A stretch of 64,000 bases of DNA from NCBI GenBank assembly GCA_018971775.1, contig JAGXAB010000021.1, positions 1 through 64,000 on the forward strand. The letters run 5' to 3'. Positions 59,807-64,000 of the stretch are shown piece by piece. Source of the stretch: Cyanobacteria bacterium REEB67. GTDB taxonomy: Bacteria; Cyanobacteriota; Vampirovibrionia; Obscuribacterales; Obscuribacteraceae. Position 1 is the stretch's first letter. Each line of letters begins with the position of its first letter. The position numbers and the translations under genes were made by a program. The notes under the pieces were generated by a model. The model did not search any database. It had not been told where the DNA came from and saw only the letters and a list, made by a program, of their open reading frames with translations.

Positions 59807-61039
59807 CTATTTTTTTGGCTGGGCTTCGCGAAAAATACCGAAGGAAGAAGTGTAACCATGCAAAAAAGTGGAATCGCCAACCGGACCGATTTCACCATTG
59901 CAGAAAAATCCACCCAGAGGAATTTCGCCAAGATACTCACTGAAAATATCGCTGTCATGATTGGCCCGACCATAGAGATACTGGCCGCGCCCCATGCAAG
60001 AAAATAAAACAGCTCCGGCGGCCTGATCGGCTTTGCTTTTTTCGGTGCTTGTATAACGCCTGAGCATCATGCGCAAATCATCAGCAGAGGAAGCCGCATC
60101 GCGCAGATGAAACTGCACAGTGCGCTCCGATCTAAGACGTTCGCCAACTAGCAGAGCACCGGACATTGGCTCGATGCCGTGAATATTGCGGATGAGAAAA
60201 TCGCCTTCGCCCAATTTTTCCTTAAATTCATCCATGGCCACGCCCAGGAAAATTGCCTCGCGAGCAAGTTTCTGATCTCGTTCCGATAGCCTGGCCAGTA
60301 CTTCCTTGAGCACTAAAAAAGCCGGTTTGCCATCGAGCTCATAGAGCAGATTGCCATCGCATTTGGTGACCCGGTAAGGCTTATCGATTAAACGACAACC
60401 CTGAGCGACGACCGAATCGACAGCGATATTGCCGGAGAAATGCACGCCTACAAGTCCGGCGCGATAGACGCGGTCATTGACGATCAGGCGATTTTCACCG
60501 GCTTTATGACCTCCGGACGCGAGACCTCCAAGTTTTACCGACTTGGGGAAAGCGTAATCAAGGCCCTGAACAAAATTTTCGATGGAGAAGCTGAAAGGAT
60601 CGCAGAGGAGCAAAAAGGACGGGTCGTCGGCGCTGGTCACCTCAAGCAGCTTCTCCCAGCTCTGAGGAGGATCGTCGAGATCAGGTAAAAAATCATTGGA
60701 GGTATGAAAGGCCTCGGCTTTGACCCCGGGGAGCAAAGCGCCGGTCAAAGTAATGGCCGATTGCTGCTCGAGTTCTCGACCATCCCCGATCAAACCAGCG
60801 GCGGTGCAACCAATGAAGGCCTGGGGAGTGAGCAAATTGTTCAGCTCTGCAACAATCGCTTCAAAATGTTTTTTGTAATCTGGAGAAATGAAGGCAAGCA
60901 AAAAATCGGGATGCATGCCGTCCAGGCGCAGGGTGAGTTCTTCAGCCAGCTCCTTAACAACCTCTTTGAAAGAGTCGTCCGTTCTCGCCGGCGAGGACGG
61001 CGTTCCTTCCGTACATTTCAGAACTGATGCCCACTTCAT
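59807..61039 (-). CDS. FIST domain sensor protein
   Basis: FIST N-terminal (about 45-240: FIGCTAAGLIGDGREL, LGGLASGGHKAGENRLIVND) and C-terminal (about 250-400: LYELDGKPAFLVLKEVL, SCMGRGQYLYG, GEIPLGGFFCNGEIGPVGDS) domains are complete. FIST proteins are thought to bind small ligands such as amino acids and act with signalling partners. This one stands alone, without a kinase or PAS fused. No export signal is seen. Length 410 is normal. Confidence 0.95.
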   Translation of the reverse strand: MKWASVLKCTEGTPSSPARTDDSFKEVVKELAEELTLRLDGMHPDFLLAFISPDYKKHFEAIVAELNNLLTPQAFIGCTAAGLIGDGRELEQQSAITLTGALLPGVKAEAFHTSNDFLPDLDDPPQSWEKLLEVTSADDPSFLLLCDPFSFSIENFVQGLDYAFPKSVKLGGLASGGHKAGENRLIVNDRVYRAGLVGVHFSGNIAVDSVVAQGCRLIDKPYRVTKCDGNLLYELDGKPAFLVLKEVLARLSERDQKLAREAIFLGVAMDEFKEKLGEGDFLIRNIHGIEPMSGALLVGERLRSERTVQFHLRDAASSADDLRMMLRRYTSTEKSKADQAAGAVLFSCMGRGQYLYGRANHDSDIFSEYLGEIPLGGFFCNGEIGPVGDSTFLHGYTSSFGIFREAQPKK

Positions 61040-61197
61040 AAAAAAACCTGGATTCCTGGCTGGCCGATTTTTACCGATGCAAGAATCTTAAACCCTTTTA
61101 GAAAAACCAGCCCGGCGCACCGGTATTTTGATCATAGTTTGATTACAAGACAAAAGATGATAAGGTCTTGCTTTAGGAAACATCTGGCCGGGTCATT

Positions 61198-63063
61198 TTG
61201 GACGACGAACTTACCATCAAACATCCCGCTTCGGAAGGCACGCATCACCAGGGTCCCTGGTGGAAAGTCATGTGCCTGACCGGCGTCGATTACTTTTCAA
61301 CCCTCGGATATCAGCCCGGTATAGCCTTTCTGGCGGCCGGCGTGCTCTCACCTATTGCCACGGCGATCCTTGTTTTACTGACTCTGGTTGGTGCCTTGCC
61401 GGTTTATCACCAGGTGGCGCGCTCTTCTCCGTATGGTCAGGGTAGTCTGGCCATGCTCGAAGAGCTCTTGCCAAAATGGAAGGGCAAAACGCTTGTGCTT
61501 TGCCTGCTGGGATTTGCCGCCACCGACTTTATCATCACGATCACGCTTTCAGCCGCTGACGCCGCCGCCCACATTGTCAACAATGAAATGCTCAATCATA
61601 TTTTGCCTTTCGGGCAAATCTGGCTGACTCTGATGCTCGTACTTATCCTAGGTGGAATCTTTCTGCTCGGCTTCAAAGAAGCAATCGGCGTCTCTTTTGC
61701 CCTGGTCACGCTCTATCTAGGCTTGAACGTGGTCGTAGTCGGCAAAGCCATCATAGTGCTTTTTGAGCATCCCGAATATTTTTCGAACTGGACGAATGCA
61801 CTTTATACCGAGCATCATTCCATAGCCAAAATGATCGGCGTTTCGTGTCTTCTCTTTCCCAAGCTAGCTCTTGGCTTGTCCGGCTTTGAGACCGGTGTGG
61901 CCGTCATGCCCCTGGTCCAAGGAGACGAGAGCGATACCTTGATCAGACCGCGTGGTCGTATTCGAAAAACACAACATTTGCTTACCGTAGCCGCCTTGAT
62001 CATGAGCGTCTTTTTGATCGGCTCGGCAATGACTACAACTTTGATTATTCCGAAAAAAGAATTTCTTGAAGGCGGACTGGCAAACGGTAGGGCCCTATCC
62101 TATCTCTGCCACCATCTGCTGGGCCATGAGCTCGGCACTGTCTACGACTTGAGCTCGATCCTGATCTTGTGGTTTGCCGGAGCTTCGGCAATGGCCGGCT
62201 TGCTCAATCTCGTCCCCCGCTACCTGCCTAGATACGGTATGGCGCCGGAATGGGCCCGAGCCATGCGACCACTGGTGATCTTTTTGACGGCGGTGGCGCT
62301 GGCGGTGACAATCATCTTCAAGGCAAACGTGGACGCTCAGGGCGGTGCCTACGCCACCGGTGTGCTGGTGCTGATTACATCGGCGGCCCTGGCCGTCACC
62401 TTGAAATTCTGGAAGCGCCCATGGCGTCGTCTGATGTTCGCCTTGATCACATTGATTTTTGCCTACACTACTGTCGTCAACGTCTATGAGCGACCGGATG
62501 GTCTACACATCGCCTGCTTTTTCATCAGCGCCATTTTGCTCACATCCCTGGTATCGCGCGCGATGCGTTCGACCGAATTGAGAGTTTTAAAAGTGGAGCT
62601 CGACGCTACCTGCCGAGAATTTATCCACGAGGACGACTCCGGCCAGATCCGCATAGTCGCCCACAGGCCGGGCGGCACCGATTACGATCAAAAAGAGCTG
62701 GAAGCCTGCGAAACCCATAACCTTGTCCCCGACCATTTGATCTTCCTGGAAGTAAGTCTCGGCGACGCCTCGGAATTTAACTCCGAAACTTTGAAAGTGG
62801 AAGGCGAGCGCGTCGGCAGATACCGTGTCATGCGCTGCACGTCGCCGGCCATCCCTAATGCCATCGCCGCTATCCTGCTCAATATCAGAGACCAGACAGG
62901 CAAACATCCACATGTCTATCTCGGCTGGACTGAAGGCAACCCGGTCTTGTACGTGATCAAATTTATCTTCCTCGGCGAAGGCGAAACGGCACCGGTCACC
63001 CGCGAAATCTTGCGCGAAGTGGAAAGCGATCCCAAAAAACGGCCCCGCGTCCACGTCGGCTAA
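61198..63063 (+). CDS. APC-family amino acid permease
   Basis: The start region [21 protein letters not shown] and eleven to twelve helices match APC transporters with a long C-terminal cytoplasmic domain of about 150 residues (from [19 protein letters not shown] on). The Gly-rich helix 1 (GYQPGIAF) forms the substrate site. Amino acid or similar uptake is likely; potassium carriers of the KUP group look similar but have other signatures. TTG start without a strong ribosome binding site. Divergent from the FIST gene. Confidence 0.9.
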   Translation: MDDELTIKHPASEGTHHQGPWWKVMCLTGVDYFSTLGYQPGIAFLAAGVLSPIATAILVLLTLVGALPVYHQVARSSPYGQGSLAMLEELLPKWKGKTLVLCLLGFAATDFIITITLSAADAAAHIVNNEMLNHILPFGQIWLTLMLVLILGGIFLLGFKEAIGVSFALVTLYLGLNVVVVGKAIIVLFEHPEYFSNWTNALYTEHHSIAKMIGVSCLLFPKLALGLSGFETGVAVMPLVQGDESDTLIRPRGRIRKTQHLLTVAALIMSVFLIGSAMTTTLIIPKKEFLEGGLANGRALSYLCHHLLGHELGTVYDLSSILILWFAGASAMAGLLNLVPRYLPRYGMAPEWARAMRPLVIFLTAVALAVTIIFKANVDAQGGAYATGVLVLITSAALAVTLKFWKRPWRRLMFALITLIFAYTTVVNVYERPDGLHIACFFISAILLTSLVSRAMRSTELRVLKVELDATCREFIHEDDSGQIRIVAHRPGGTDYDQKELEACETHNLVPDHLIFLEVSLGDASEFNSETLKVEGERVGRYRVMRCTSPAIPNAIAAILLNIRDQTGKHPHVYLGWTEGNPVLYVIKFIFLGEGETAPVTREILREVESDPKKRPRVHVG

Positions 63064-63172
63064 ATAGCTCCAGATTTGAACGAATTGCCTAAACTCTCGA
63101 ATCCCATAGAAGGGACCAGGTTGAGTTAGCTTCTCCAGCTCGACCATCTCGGCAATATCGTCAAGCTTTGCG

Positions 63173-63220
63173 CATTTTACCCGGGTAATATTGACAAAGA
63201 CATTTTACCCGGGTAATATT
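63173..63220. promoter_or_regulatory. Two-copy palindromic operator CATTTTACCCGGGTAATATT
   Basis: The 20-base sequence occurs identically at 63173-63192 and 63201-63220, 28 bases apart. Each contains the perfect 12-base palindrome TTACCCGGGTAA (63177-63188 and 63205-63216). The first copy ends at the -35 box and the second covers the promoter spacer and -10, the classic position for a repressor. Confidence 0.88.
63191..63219 (+). promoter_or_regulatory. Sigma-70 type promoter of the DUF2239 gene
   Basis: A perfect -35 TTGACA (63191-63196) is followed after 17 bases by TAATAT (63214-63219). Transcription would begin near 63226, about 47 bases before the preferred start codon. Confidence 0.75.
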
Positions 63221-63272
63221 CAAGCAGCGATGGTCAAAGACGCCCCAGGCGAGTCCAAGAATGAGGAACAAG

Positions 63273-63923
63273 ATGGAATTATCCGGCAAAAATACGTGCA
63301 CGGCCTTCGCCGGCACGAGAGAAGTAGCCCACGGCAGCTATGAAGAAGTAGTACTCGAAAGTAAACGACTCTTTGACCGCGGCGAGAAAACAAACATTTT
63401 GATTTTCGACGATGACACGGCCCAGCAAAGGGACGCCGACCTTGGACGCAGCTTGCCAGAGCTTGAGCGCTGGCTGTCCTTCGTACGCAAAACAGCCGCA
63501 CAAGCAACGATTGCAGCACGCGATGAAGATCCCACTGAAGCCGGTGAAGAAAGAGCACAATCAGTCGTAAAACCGGGTCGGCCAAAATTGGGAGTGGTAT
63601 CGCGGGAAGTGACACTCCTGCCCAGACACTGGCAGTGGCTCAATGCCCAACCGGGCGGAGCCTCGGTCGCACTTCGCAAACTGGTGGAGGCAGCAAAACG
63701 AGACACCACCGGTAAGGAGCAAAAACGTCTGGCTCAAGAAGCGACTTACCGATTTATGTCGGCGATGGCCGGTAACGAAGCTGGCTTCGAAGAAGCAAGC
63801 CGCGCTCTATTTGCCGGTAAGCGCTCGCGCTTTGCCGAATTGACCGAACACTGGCCCGCGGACGTCAGCAAATATTTGCAGAAGTTGGCCGTGGCAGCAT
63901 TTGACGCAACCCAAAAAGAGTAG
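63273..63923 (+). CDS. DUF2239 protein with ribbon-helix-helix-like segment
   Basis: The 216-residue protein matches DUF2239: TAFAGTREVAHG at the N-terminus, ILIFDDDTA, and GRPKLGVVSREVTLLPRHW in the middle. Residues 102-145 read like a ribbon-helix-helix unit: strand VSREVTLL, helix A (PRHWQWLNAQP) and helix B (ASVALRKLVEAAKR) preceded by a Gly-Gly turn. The family function is unknown. ATG 63273 has GAGGA 4 bases upstream; ATG 63261 is also in frame. Two palindromes in its promoter suggest that it represses itself. Confidence 0.85.
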   Translation: MELSGKNTCTAFAGTREVAHGSYEEVVLESKRLFDRGEKTNILIFDDDTAQQRDADLGRSLPELERWLSFVRKTAAQATIAARDEDPTEAGEERAQSVVKPGRPKLGVVSREVTLLPRHWQWLNAQPGGASVALRKLVEAAKRDTTGKEQKRLAQEATYRFMSAMAGNEAGFEEASRALFAGKRSRFAELTEHWPADVSKYLQKLAVAAFDATQKE

Positions 63924-64000
63924 ACCAAGAACGAGGCCGTGGCCAAGACCGGCGCCGAGACTGGGCAATAGTACGGTGGCCAGAATGGAAAATATCAGGC
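63924..64000. other. Window end, no gene assigned
   Basis: The last 77 bases show no complete gene. On the minus strand one frame encodes a hydrophobic run (LIFSILATVLLPSLGAG) that stays open into the DUF2239 region; this may be the end of a membrane protein gene or coincidence. Confidence 0.3.

Noticed and set aside
1-64000. CRISPR arrays, tRNA, rRNA, insertion sequences, phage genes
   Set aside because: I looked for spaced direct repeats, cloverleaf genes, transposase and phage motifs on both strands and saw none; short tandem repeats have no spacers.

Overview
The window reads as one continuous piece of a chromosome from a free-living, Gram-negative-type bacterium. No plasmid, phage or transposon gene was seen, and no rRNA, tRNA or CRISPR array. 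Gene content fits the non-photosynthetic cyanobacterial relatives (Melainabacteria/Vampirovibrionia, Obscuribacter-like): polyphosphate kinase, a glycogen-debranching type GH13 enzyme and PPDK with its regulator, a 2-oxoacid:ferredoxin oxidoreductase, many TPR proteins, TonB-C-like secreted proteins, and frequent GTG/TTG starts. That placement is inference from gene content, not a measured phylogeny.

Layout: 1-5 kb holds the 3' part of a sigma-70 factor, ppk1 (-) and an amidohydrolase (-). 5-6.2 kb holds an exported methyltransferase and a stand-alone PNK-type 3'-phosphatase (+). 6.2-11.5 kb is a MoxR / DUF58 / transglutaminase-like operon (-) whose transglutaminase domain has lost its Cys and His. 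11.7-19 kb has an AI-2E family exporter, TPR, hydrolase and SnoaL-like proteins, nadC, a degenerate receiver and a membrane protein. 19-30.4 kb has the GH13 enzyme, an SDR, a kinesin-light-chain TPR, and ctpA-like / BioD-like / ppsR / ppdK all on the minus strand. 30.6-41.4 kb has a nucleoside (MTA-type) phosphorylase, a complementary M16 peptidase pair, TPR and FG-GAP/TonB-C-like secreted proteins, an LRR protein and a PanE-like reductase. 41.4-48 kb has membrane proteins, a ChaN-like protein, an orphan CpaB, and a guanine deaminase-hpt salvage operon. 48-55.4 kb has a GNAT, a divergent TPP enzyme, korAB and an MFS carrier. 55.4-64 kb has small membrane proteins including an M48-like pseudopeptidase, a MEMO1-AMMECR1 fusion, a TonB-C protein, a FIST protein, an APC permease and a DUF2239 protein.

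How they work together: ppk1, the GH13 debranching enzyme and ppdK/ppsR suggest storage of polyphosphate and glycogen with PPi- or ATP-linked control of the PEP/pyruvate node, and KorAB gives ferredoxin-linked oxidation of 2-oxoacids. nadC, hpt, guaD and the MTA-type phosphorylase are cofactor and purine salvage. The strongest new leads are (i) a TTGACA-17-TAATAT promoter before the DUF2239 gene with two copies of the palindrome TTACCCGGGTAA placed like repressor operators, next to a protein with a ribbon-helix-helix-like segment; (ii) a set of probable pseudoenzymes (transglutaminase, M48 peptidase, receiver, BioD-like); (iii) a MEMO1-AMMECR1 fusion; and (iv) several short tandem duplications sitting at gene ends.
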